Of a stretch of DNA of 51,842 nt, positions 24,842 through 33,011 are shown piece after piece. The stretch covers positions 1 to 51,842 of the forward strand of contig NZ_QNGB01000025.1 in the NCBI RefSeq assembly GCF_003298505.1, given 5' to 3'. This stretch comes from Roseovarius sp. TE539 (GTDB taxonomy: Bacteria > Pseudomonadota > Alphaproteobacteria > Rhodobacterales > Rhodobacteraceae). Each line of letters opens with the position of its first letter. The first letter of the stretch is position 1. The notes under the pieces are model-generated. The model had not been told where the DNA came from. It saw only the letters and a program-made list of their open reading frames with translations, and ran no database searches. The position numbers and the translations under genes are program-made.

Positions 24842-25909
24842 ATGCGCACCGTCCTGACCGCCCTCAGCCAGATCGACCGGCTTTCCGTCGACACCATCAT
24901 CGACGTCCGCGCCCCCTCGGAATACGCCGAGGACCACATGCCCGGGGCGATCAACCTTCCCGCTTTGTCGGACGAGGAGCGCGCCGAAGTCGGCACGATC
25001 TACGTTCAGGATGATCGGTTTCGGGCCCGCCGCATCGGGGCCGCGCATGTGGCACGCAATGTGGCCGCGCATCTTGAAGGGGCGTTATCCGGCCATGACG
25101 GAAGCTGGCGGCCCCTCGTCTATTGCTGGCGCGGGGGGCAGCGGTCTGGCGCCTTCGCCTCTATCCTCAGCGAGATCGGATGGCGCACCTCGGTTCTTGA
25201 GGGGGGATATCGCAGCTACCGGCGGCTTGTTGCAGAGATGATGCACGACACCCCGCTGCAGGTGCGCCCGGTGATCCTGGACGGCAACACCGGCACCGCA
25301 AAGACCCGTATCCTGCAACTTCTTGCAGGGAATGGCTGGCAGGTGATCGATCTTGAAGGTCTTGCAAATCATCGCGGATCGGCGCTTGGTGCGCGCCGCG
25401 AGACACAGCCCTGCCAGAAGCTTTTCGAGGGCATGATCGCGCAGCGCCTGGCCAGGTTCGACCCTGCGAAACCAGTCATCGTCGAGGCGGAATCCAGCCG
25501 TGTCGGCACCCTGAACGTGCCACCCGCCCTCTGGTCGGCCATGAAGAGTGCCCCACGAGTGCTTCTCAGCGCGCCGCAAGCGGAGCGCGCGCGCTATCTT
25601 GCACGCAGCTATGTCGACATCACCGCTGACCACGCGGCCCTCGCCGCGCGGCTGGACCTGCTGCGCGGGATCCGGGGACATGCGGTGGTGGACCGATGGC
25701 AGGGCCTGGCCCGCAACGGCGCGTTCGAACAGTTGGCCCTGGAACTTGTGCAGGTGCATTACGACGCAGGCTATGACCGTGCCCGCCGGCACATGGCCGG
25801 GCCCGACGCGGCCGTGTCGCTGGATGATCTTTCGGAAGACGGGCTGACGGCCGCCCTGCCCCGCATCTCTGCGGCCCTCGAACGGGCCGGAATCAACGCA
25901 GGCGGATAA
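24842..25909 (+). CDS. mnmH: tRNA 2-selenouridine synthase MnmH (SelU)
   Basis: This 355-residue enzyme has an N-terminal rhodanese domain (about 1-130) with the active-site Cys in YCWRGGQRSG. A P-loop domain follows (GNTGTAKTRI, about 150-159), then LEGLANHRGSALG, all diagnostic of MnmH/SelU. It replaces the sulfur of 2-thiouridine at tRNA wobble position 34 by selenium, via a geranylated intermediate, using selenophosphate. The 3' end overlaps the convergent selD gene by 17 bases. The start is taken at the ATG at 24842 with no strong ribosome-binding site. Confidence 0.95.
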   Translation: MRTVLTALSQIDRLSVDTIIDVRAPSEYAEDHMPGAINLPALSDEERAEVGTIYVQDDRFRARRIGAAHVARNVAAHLEGALSGHDGSWRPLVYCWRGGQRSGAFASILSEIGWRTSVLEGGYRSYRRLVAEMMHDTPLQVRPVILDGNTGTAKTRILQLLAGNGWQVIDLEGLANHRGSALGARRETQPCQKLFEGMIAQRLARFDPAKPVIVEAESSRVGTLNVPPALWSAMKSAPRVLLSAPQAERARYLARSYVDITADHAALAARLDLLRGIRGHAVVDRWQGLARNGAFEQLALELVQVHYDAGYDRARRHMAGPDAAVSLDDLSEDGLTAALPRISAALERAGINAGG

Positions 25910-28085
25910 CCGGCGCTCCGTCCTCGATCTCTCCGATCCGCGCCGCGGCGCCGCCGGCACTCCGCAACTCCCCCAGGATCCTCATGGCATCATCTGCCGG
26001 CACCGCGGCCAGAAAACCGCCCGCGGTTTGCGGATCGTGCAGGATCTCGACGGTGGCGTCCTTCGCACCGGTGATGCGCGGCCCGGCATGGCCCGCATTT
26101 GCCGCGTGCAGGGATGCGCGCCACCCCGCCTCCAGCAGCGCCTCCGCGCCCGCAAGCCGCGGCACCGCGTCAATATCCAGAACCGCACCGCACCCGCTGG
26201 CCTCGCACAGGGCCAGGAGGTGGCCGGCCAGGCCGAAACCGGTGACATCTGTCATCGCATGCGCCCCGCGCAGCGCCGCAGCTTCGCGCAGCGGCACATG
26301 CTCCATGGCCGCATAGGCGTCATTGACGATCCCGGCATCGGCGGAATGGGCCATTTCGGCAGCAAGAATTACGCCCGTCCCCAAGGCCTTGGTCAGTATC
26401 AGCGCATCGCCAGGCCGGGCGCCATCCAGCCCGATCAATGGCCCGTCGGCCAGCCCGGTCACCGTGAATCCAAGACCGGCCTCGGCGCCCTGCGATGTAT
26501 GCCCGCCGACGATCCCGGCCCCCGCCTCGGCCATGACCTGCCCGGCGGCTGTCATGACCTCGCGCAAGCTGCGCGCCTGAAGACTTTCCGACATGCGCGG
26601 CAGGATCACGTTGGCCAGCGCGGCCTGCGGTGCTGCACCCATGGCCCAGACATCACCAAGCGCGTGAATGGCGGCGATCCGCGCGAACCGCCACGGGTCA
26701 TCGGTGAAGGCACGAAGATGATCGGTGCTGAGAACCTGAACCTGGCCACCGATAACAAGGCTGCCCGCGTCATCACCGATGCCGCTCAGGATATCGTCAC
26801 GCGAAGTCTGCAAGATCCCGTCAAGCGCCTCCGACAGCGCCGCCGGCCCCACCTTCGCACCGCACCCGCCACAGAGCATCGGATCCCCGGAATATGCCTC
26901 GCGCGCCCCGAACGCGGCCTCTCGTGGCGGTTCGGGCGGCGCCATGCGGGGCAGATCGCGGAATTTCTCCATGAACTTGCGGTCTATCCGGTCCTTCCAG
27001 TTCCACATGAACGGCAGTGAAATGGCGATGCCGCCCTTGTCGGCCACCGCTGCCCGTCCCCCCAGCGACACGAGCTTCAGGAAATCGCGTTGCGGTCGGA
27101 ACCGGCGCATGGTTCCCCCGGCCAACGCCACGCGAAGATTGTGATGCAGCACCGGTGCCGCGCGCACGGCATAAACCCCGGCCTTCGGCCGTGGCGCATG
27201 GGCCAGATGCGCACAGTCACCCGCGGCAAAGACCGCATCGTCACCCGCGGATTGCAGGGTGTCCCCGACGCTCAGGAATCCGTCCCGAAGGTCCAGCCCG
27301 GTCCGCTGCAGCCAGTCCCACGGACGCGCGCCCGCGGCCCCGACGACCAGCCCCGACTGCAGCTTTTCGCCACGGGAAAGGCGCAGCCCGTCGGCCTCGA
27401 CCGCGTCGACCTGCACGCCCGCGCGCATTCCGACGCCAAGATCGCGCATCTTGCGTTCCAGGGCGCGGCGCGTGCCTCCGGCGACATCGCGCAGGGGTGT
27501 GGCCGCCTCGACCACGGTCACGACCGCCCGCGGGCCGGCGATGCCGCGAAGCGCATGCGCCATCGCAAGCGAAAGTTCCGCGCCGGCCACACCGCCACCG
27601 ATAACCGTAGCCAGCGGCGCCACGGTGCCCGCCTCGACCTGCCGCAAGAAAGCCCGCCAGCGCACGGCGAACGGACCCATCGGTTTCACCGCAACGGCGT
27701 GTTCGGAAAATCCCGGAATCTCGTCCATGCACGAGGTGATGCCGACATCCACCGACAGCACGTCGTAGGCGATGTCGCCACGCCCTTCGACTTGCACGCG
27801 CCGCGCCGACGTGTCGATGCCCGCCGCACGGCCCTGCACCAACCGCGCCCCGGCAAAACGCGCAAGGCGAACAAGGTCGATATCCAGCTCCTCGCGGCGA
27901 TAGTGCCCGGCAACATAGCCCGGCAACATGCCCGTGTAGGGCGCCTTGGCACTCGGGTCTATGACGGTCACACGCACACCGGGCAGCGGCGCCATGGCCC
28001 ATTCCCGCAGCACCAGCGCATGGGCATGCCCGCCCCCGACAAGAACAAGATCGCGTGTCAGCGGCAGAACGGCATCCATCTCCAA
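25893..28085 (-). CDS. selD: Flavoprotein-selenide, water dikinase fusion (SelD)
   Basis: This 730-residue two-domain protein has residues about 1-380 as an NDH-2-like FAD/NAD(P) oxidoreductase (LVLVGGGHAHALVLREW, then DGFLSVGDTLQS, then FAAGDCAHL). From about 395 it is SelD, with the catalytic Cys/Lys loop LCGGCGAKVG, the ATP-binding region SGIGDDAG, and TDHLRAF followed by ALGDVWAMGA. SelD makes selenophosphate from selenide and ATP. The catalytic residue is an ordinary Cys (TGC/TGT), not selenocysteine. The same fusion is known in many proteobacteria and is thought to reduce selenium species for the kinase. It is paired with mnmH, so its product is used at least for selenouridine. The start at 28085 has no strong ribosome-binding site. 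Confidence 0.94.
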   Translation of the reverse strand: MEMDAVLPLTRDLVLVGGGHAHALVLREWAMAPLPGVRVTVIDPSAKAPYTGMLPGYVAGHYRREELDIDLVRLARFAGARLVQGRAAGIDTSARRVQVEGRGDIAYDVLSVDVGITSCMDEIPGFSEHAVAVKPMGPFAVRWRAFLRQVEAGTVAPLATVIGGGVAGAELSLAMAHALRGIAGPRAVVTVVEAATPLRDVAGGTRRALERKMRDLGVGMRAGVQVDAVEADGLRLSRGEKLQSGLVVGAAGARPWDWLQRTGLDLRDGFLSVGDTLQSAGDDAVFAAGDCAHLAHAPRPKAGVYAVRAAPVLHHNLRVALAGGTMRRFRPQRDFLKLVSLGGRAAVADKGGIAISLPFMWNWKDRIDRKFMEKFRDLPRMAPPEPPREAAFGAREAYSGDPMLCGGCGAKVGPAALSEALDGILQTSRDDILSGIGDDAGSLVIGGQVQVLSTDHLRAFTDDPWRFARIAAIHALGDVWAMGAAPQAALANVILPRMSESLQARSLREVMTAAGQVMAEAGAGIVGGHTSQGAEAGLGFTVTGLADGPLIGLDGARPGDALILTKALGTGVILAAEMAHSADAGIVNDAYAAMEHVPLREAAALRGAHAMTDVTGFGLAGHLLALCEASGCGAVLDIDAVPRLAGAEALLEAGWRASLHAANAGHAGPRITGAKDATVEILHDPQTAGGFLAAVPADDAMRILGELRSAGGAAARIGEIEDGAPVIRLR

Positions 28086-28222
28086 CAGTCCCGGCTTGGC
28101 TCGACTCGTCCCGAGATAGATACCACCAGCCCCGGAATGGCAACCGCCCCGGGATCGCGGATCCGTGATCGCCCCGCCCGCGACGGCTTGAGGAAAATCA
28201 GTTTCGCAAGATCACCAGACCG

Positions 28223-29098
28223 TCAGCCCGATCCCGGAATTACCCTGCGGCCGCGCGGCGCCGTCGCCTCATCTTCGGGCCGGCCGAGGTAAAGCTGCGC
28301 GTGGAAATAACCGGTGCTCTCGACGCCGTCTGTGACATGCCCGCGCGCCTGTGCATTGGCGATGGCGCGCGCCTGTTCCTGCGCGTCGGCAAAGCGCCGG
28401 TGGCGGAAGGGGGGCATGTCCAGCACCTCCACGAGCAGGCCGTGATCATGCATAACCTTGATCGCGGCCGCGGTGTCGTTTCCACGGATCGGCGCGGTTA
28501 TCACCCATGGCCGGCGCCCCGCCGCAGCCCCGAGAACCCTGTCCAGAGCATCGGGCAGCATATGCGCCACGCTTCCGCATTCAACGACAAGATCACATTC
28601 CGCCAGCCAGGCGCGCAACTCCTCTCCAGGGTCGGCAGCCTGAAGATTTTCGGCGTAAGCCGCGTCGAAAACGCCGGCCTCCACCCCGTATCGCAGCGCG
28701 AGATCCGCGATATCTATTCCGACGAACCGGTCATTGTTTCCGGCTCTGCGATGCGCCGCGTACCACTCCCGGTCCCGGGCCATCACCTCCCCGGGCGTCG
28801 CAGCGTCGAATTCCGGGTCCCGGTACCGCTCCAGCACGTCATCAAGAGTCAAATCGTGCCGCATCAGGGCCGCCGCGATCCCGTAGCCGCTGGCGAAATC
28901 GAGTATGTTCAGCGACTCCAGATCCCGGGTCCGGGCCAGATCATCCCGAACCCCCCGGAAGGCGTTCGCGGCATGGTGGGCGGTACGGAAACCCGCCCCA
29001 TACATGGCCCGGAAATAATCCCGGCAGTCCGGCAGGTTGTATATATCGTCGAATATCGTGACGATCCGTTTTTCGCTGCTGCCCTCGTTCTCGATCAT
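28223..29098 (-). CDS. SAM-dependent methyltransferase-like protein
   Basis: This 291-residue soluble protein has a motif-I-like ILDFASGYGIAAAL at about 65-78. Later stretches, RFVGIDIADLALRYG and LAECDLVVECGSVAHMLPDA, fit a class I methyltransferase Rossmann core. The long helical insert between the first and second motif (LERYRDPEFDAATPGEVMAR) is unusual. The C-terminal end is rich in Arg and Pro. It lies 137 bases upstream of selD on the same strand, so a shared transcript is possible but not shown. The substrate is unknown and I do not recognise a named subfamily. Confidence 0.65.
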   Translation of the reverse strand: MIENEGSSEKRIVTIFDDIYNLPDCRDYFRAMYGAGFRTAHHAANAFRGVRDDLARTRDLESLNILDFASGYGIAAALMRHDLTLDDVLERYRDPEFDAATPGEVMARDREWYAAHRRAGNNDRFVGIDIADLALRYGVEAGVFDAAYAENLQAADPGEELRAWLAECDLVVECGSVAHMLPDALDRVLGAAAGRRPWVITAPIRGNDTAAAIKVMHDHGLLVEVLDMPPFRHRRFADAQEQARAIANAQARGHVTDGVESTGYFHAQLYLGRPEDEATAPRGRRVIPGSG

Positions 29099-29321
29099 GC
29101 GCCCCTCCGGCGGAAAACTCTGTCGGCGCCAGTTGCGCAGTTGGACACGAAGAATTCAAGCCATGTCCCGCCCGCGTGATCCCGCCGTGAGCCCGGGCAC
29201 AAGATTCCGTGCGCTTACCGCAACGTGATCCCCTCGTGATTGTACGAACCGCTAGATTGCATGAACAGAAGCCCGTGAACGACACTGCCGCAGCCCACGT
29301 CAAGCCAATGGAACCCGCATC

Positions 29322-30383
29322 ATGGCCGATACCGCAACCAAAGCTTTCTCCACCTCCAGCTTTTCACAGTATCGACCGAGCGGCTCGACGCTGCTCATCG
29401 GGGGGATCGCGGCCTGGATCGCGGTGATCGTCTACGCCTCGGCAAATTCCGTGGTCACGCTCCTGGTCGAAATCGGAGCGCAGAACCCGGTTGCCGGCGG
29501 GCGCAACGCGATCACCTACTGCAATCTGCTGTTTCTGGGATCGCTGATGTCCCTCGTTCCGATGGTCGCGGTCTTCCACAAGGACTGGACGCGCGACAAC
29601 CTCGCCGCGCTGACCCGCCGCGACTGGGGCATGCTGACAGTTTCCGCCTTCCTGTCATCGGCACTGACACCGGGGCTTTTCTTCTATGCGCTGGAACACA
29701 CCACGGTCACGAACGTCGTTCTGGTGGGTCGGATCGAACCGCCGCTTTTTCTTCTGGCAACCTGGCTTTTCCTGGGTGAGCGACTCAATCCCTGGTCACT
29801 CTATGCAGGTCTGATCGCGCTGGCCGGGGCGGTGATCATCGTCGCCCTCAAGAGCGAGGGCGCCCTGTGGAAATTCGGAACCGGCGAAATGGCCACCGTG
29901 GCGGCGACACTCTCGTTCATCGCCTCCACGATTGTCACCCGCACCGGGCTTCAGGGTGTGCCCATGGGCATATTCGCGGTCTACCGCACGATGCTCGGCA
30001 CCGTGCTCTATTTCCTCTTGGCGATCTATCTGTTCGGACCGGCGCATTTTCAGGATCTTTTCGCGCCGGTGGTCTGGAAATGGACATGGATCTACGCGAT
30101 CCTGGTCATCATCGTCGGGCAACTTGCCTGGAACATCGGATTGAAATTCGCCCGGTCCGGCGACGTGTCGCTGGCCACGTCCTTCTCGCCACTGGCGGCG
30201 ATCGTGATCGCGATGGTCCTTCTGGGTGAGGATCCGGGCCCGGGTCTGGTGCCCGGCGGGATCATAATCCTCGCGGCGATCGCCGTGGGGCAGTACGGAC
30301 GCCGCCACGAAAGCGAAGCCCGCCGCCGCGCCGCGGAGGAAGCGCTCGAGCATGAGGGCACCGTGAATTTCAAGGGCGTCTGA
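29322..30383 (+). CDS. EamA-family (DMT) exporter, copy 1
   Basis: This 353-residue membrane protein has ten predicted helices in two EamA repeats. The end of the first repeat reads RIEPPLFLLATWLFLGERL and the second begins near GEMATVAATLSFIASTIVTR and ends SLATSFSPLAAIVIAMVLLG. The tail is charged and ends in FKGV. Members of the drug/metabolite transporter superfamily export amino acids, metabolites or drugs. The next gene is a clear paralogue (same order of motifs and the same NFKG tail), so this is a tandem duplication. The start ATG has a weak ribosome-binding site. Confidence 0.88.
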   Translation: MADTATKAFSTSSFSQYRPSGSTLLIGGIAAWIAVIVYASANSVVTLLVEIGAQNPVAGGRNAITYCNLLFLGSLMSLVPMVAVFHKDWTRDNLAALTRRDWGMLTVSAFLSSALTPGLFFYALEHTTVTNVVLVGRIEPPLFLLATWLFLGERLNPWSLYAGLIALAGAVIIVALKSEGALWKFGTGEMATVAATLSFIASTIVTRTGLQGVPMGIFAVYRTMLGTVLYFLLAIYLFGPAHFQDLFAPVVWKWTWIYAILVIIVGQLAWNIGLKFARSGDVSLATSFSPLAAIVIAMVLLGEDPGPGLVPGGIIILAAIAVGQYGRRHESEARRRAAEEALEHEGTVNFKGV

Positions 30384-30563
30384 GGCACGCCAAACGATCG
30401 CCGATGTTACAGCCGAACACGCTATCGCGATACAACCCCCCATTCTGAAACAATATTTCAGCGGTCCCACCACAACGTGACGCTGGCGCCGGGAGGGCGG
30501 CCTTGTCGTGATGCAGCAGATGCGCCACATGCTTGCGGACAATGCAAAGCGGAGACAGGGACA

Positions 30564-31595
30564 ATGAGCCTCGTTCAGACAGATACAAGCACCGGACATT
30601 CCAGGGTCGCCCTGGGCGCCGCCCTGGCCTGGGTTGCGGTGATGGTCTACGCTTCGTCCAACTCCATCGTCTCGCTGCTGGCCGAGATCGGAGAGCGCCA
30701 CCCGGTAGACGGCCGCAACGCGATCACCTTCTGCAACCTGCTGTTCCTGGGCTCGCTGATCTCGATCGTGCCGATGATGATCTTTTTCTGGCACGATTGG
30801 ACGCGCGACAACCTGCGCAAGCTCACCCGGCGCGACTGGGGCCTTCTGACCGTGTCCGCGGTCCTGTCCTCGGCGCTGACACCGGGCCTCTTCTTTTATG
30901 CGCTGGAGCAGACAACCGTCACCAACGTGGTCCTCGTGGGACGGATCGAGCCTCCGCTCTTCCTGCTCGCGGCATGGCTCTTCCTGGGAGAAAGGCTCGA
31001 TCCGTGGGCGATGGCCGCCGGGCTGATCGCCCTGATCGGCGCGGTCGTGATGATTGCCATGAAGGGCGGCGGCGCCACCTTCCGCTTCGGCCCCGGCGAG
31101 ATCGCCACCGTGGGGGCCACGCTGTCCTTCATCGCCTCCACCATCGTGACCCGGGCCGGGCTCAAGGCCGTGCCACTCGGAATCTTCTCGATCTACCGGA
31201 CAGTGCTTGGGACGGCGATCTACTTCGTCGTGGCGCTCTACCTGTATGGCCCCAATCATTTCCAGGACCTTCTGGAACCGGTGGTATTGAAATGGGTCTG
31301 GATCTACGCCGTGATTGTCATCATCATCGGGCAGTTCGCCTGGAATATCGGGCTCAAGCATGCCCGGTCGGGAGACGTGTCGCTGGCCACCTCATTCTCG
31401 CCGCTGGCGGCCATCCTGATCGCCATGGTGCTGCTGGGCGAGGACCCGGGCCCCGGCCTTGTTCCCGGCGGGGCGATCATTCTCACCGCGATCGGCGTCG
31501 GCCAGATCGGCCGCATTCGCCGCAGGAAGGCCGAGCGCCGCGCGCAGGAACGGGCGATGGAACTGGAAGGGCGGTGCAACTTCAAGGGGGCTTGA
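30564..31595 (+). CDS. EamA-family (DMT) exporter, copy 2
   Basis: This 343-residue paralogue of the preceding gene shares NAITFCNLLFLGSL, the whole segment around TTVTNVVLVGRIEPPLFLL, and the C-terminal NFKGA. I chose the ATG at 30564, 8 bases after GGAGACAGGG, giving MSLVQTD. An earlier in-frame start would add an unrelated Cys-rich leader. The two copies are separated by 180 bases, enough for a promoter, so they may be expressed separately. The substrate is unknown. Copies may have diverged in the first 20 residues and in the periplasmic loops. Confidence 0.88.
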   Translation: MSLVQTDTSTGHSRVALGAALAWVAVMVYASSNSIVSLLAEIGERHPVDGRNAITFCNLLFLGSLISIVPMMIFFWHDWTRDNLRKLTRRDWGLLTVSAVLSSALTPGLFFYALEQTTVTNVVLVGRIEPPLFLLAAWLFLGERLDPWAMAAGLIALIGAVVMIAMKGGGATFRFGPGEIATVGATLSFIASTIVTRAGLKAVPLGIFSIYRTVLGTAIYFVVALYLYGPNHFQDLLEPVVLKWVWIYAVIVIIIGQFAWNIGLKHARSGDVSLATSFSPLAAILIAMVLLGEDPGPGLVPGGAIILTAIGVGQIGRIRRRKAERRAQERAMELEGRCNFKGA

Positions 31596-31605
31596 GGCAC
31601 ACCCC

Positions 31606-32727
31606 TCATCCCGGTGGAAGCGGCGCCAGGAGCGTGCATTCGGAGGGTTGCACAGGATCGATCCCGCACTCCCGGCAGATCGCGGCGGCCAGGTCCGCCC
31701 CGGCCTGCGACCCGAGGCTCAGGCCCGCCCGGAACTCCGGCGCCACGCGGCCGCCGCCATCCACCGGCATCGCCAGAAGCCGCGCGTCCAGATCGGCCGC
31801 CAGCCGCCGTGCCCCGGCCGCACCGGGCCAGGGGCAGATCACCCGGCAGGCCGTCGCGCCCGCGACCGCCGCCACCGCATCCGCGGGTGCACGGAACAAC
31901 GCGGTCGGGAACCGCGACAGCGCCGCATGCAGGGCCGCCGCACCCGGTCCGCCCGCCTCTTCCAGGCACAGGACCACGCGCCCGCCCGCCCGCAACCGCG
32001 CGGCCAGCAACCCCAGGCAGCCGGCGATCACCGGCGGCGCCCCCGGCGCGATCACGACAAGCGCCTCACCAGCGTCCCGCGCATGCCGTTCCAACAGAAA
32101 GCCCATGATCACCGACGCCATGGCGTTGTAATGCGTGATGTCACGGCGGTCATGCTCGATCCGACCGATATCGGCTTCCGCGACTCCGCGCCCGGCACAA
32201 TGAACCCGGATCATCGCATCAAGATCGGCAGCGTAATCCCCTCTGAGCTCTTCCACGGCGATGCAGGAGCGGTCAATCAGGTAGATGCCAGAATTCGGTG
32301 CCTCAAGATGCGCCAGCCCCGGCCACATATGTGTCAGCGCCGGACGAATCAGGAGGCGGGTCATCGGCATGTCATCGCCGGGGTCCGCCCATTTGCCCTT
32401 GACCAGCCCCGTGTCTGCCCCGCGCGCAGCCAGCAGGCGCGCCACCAGATCGCCCTCGAACCTGTCCAGATCCGCATCGACCTTGACCACCCAGTCATAC
32501 CGTGCCGCCGCCAGTCCGGTCCGTACCGCATGGCCCATGCCAGGCCGCACCTCGGTGATCACACGCGCACCCGCTTGTGCGGCCAGGGCGCCGGTTCCGT
32601 CCTCCGAGGCATTGTCGATAACCAGAACTTCGCCAATGGCCGGGTTGCCGCGCAGCGCCGCGACCACGGTGGCGATGGTCGCCGCCTCGTCGCGGGCCGG
32701 GACAATGGCCGAGATCGGATCAGGCAT
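31606..32727 (-). CDS. Glycosyltransferase family 2 with uncharacterised C-terminal domain
   Basis: This 373-residue protein has residues about 1-200 as a GT-A fold: SAIVPARDEAATIATVVAAL, then LVIDNASEDGTG, then the DXD-type VKVDADLDRF. A later MIRVHCAG and a short acceptor region complete it. From about 215 a second domain begins VVIAPGAPPVIAGCLGLLAA, which has the shape of the first strand and helix of PIG-L/LmbE deacetylases (normally PHPDDE). Here the metal-binding His and Asp residues are absent, so this part is either degenerate or unrelated. I chose the ATG at 32727, which has AAGGAG at good spacing. It would add a sugar to an unknown acceptor. It is convergent with the EamA gene, 10 bases away. 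Confidence 0.75.
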   Translation of the reverse strand: MPDPISAIVPARDEAATIATVVAALRGNPAIGEVLVIDNASEDGTGALAAQAGARVITEVRPGMGHAVRTGLAAARYDWVVKVDADLDRFEGDLVARLLAARGADTGLVKGKWADPGDDMPMTRLLIRPALTHMWPGLAHLEAPNSGIYLIDRSCIAVEELRGDYAADLDAMIRVHCAGRGVAEADIGRIEHDRRDITHYNAMASVIMGFLLERHARDAGEALVVIAPGAPPVIAGCLGLLAARLRAGGRVVLCLEEAGGPGAAALHAALSRFPTALFRAPADAVAAVAGATACRVICPWPGAAGARRLAADLDARLLAMPVDGGGRVAPEFRAGLSLGSQAGADLAAAICRECGIDPVQPSECTLLAPLPPG

Positions 32728-32790
32728 GGATTGCTCCTTGCGGCGGCACCGGGGACGTTGACCGGTCTCTAGCCCATCCGACCGGGCGTT

Positions 32791-32855
32791 GCGAGCCCCC
32801 CGCGGGGCTCGATCCCCCAAGGGCCTCCGGCGGGAGTATTTCGGGAAAGATGAAG
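32791..32855. repeat. Intergenic palindromic repeat, Rhodobacteraceae type
   Basis: A perfect 8-base inverted repeat (CGAGCCCC at 32792-32799, GGGGCTCG at 32804-32811) is followed by CCTCCGGCGGGAGTATTT and AAAGATGAAG. I recall this composite as a common intergenic repeat in Rhodobacteraceae genomes, but only one copy is visible here. It lies between the alcohol dehydrogenase stop and the glycosyltransferase start. Confidence 0.6.
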
Positions 32856-33011
32856 TTGCCCCCTGTTTCCTATTTCCTTCAATACTCCGGGCGTCGTCAT
32901 TGTCCCACCATTGGTCCGGGAGTCATTGGCGACGGGCCGGCCCCCGAGGCCTGCGAGGTGAAACGCCAACGCATCCTGTGTGGCGCCGCCACGCCTTCGG
33001 GCCGGCACGGC

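Noticed and set aside
26800..26900. Possible selenocysteine codon in SelD
   Set aside because: The catalytic loop LCGGCGAKVG is encoded with ordinary Cys codons and no in-frame TGA.
29796..31361. A 521-residue minus-strand frame spanning both EamA genes
   Set aside because: It is His/Asp/Arg-rich and has two internal repeats only because the EamA genes are duplicates; it is a shadow of them.
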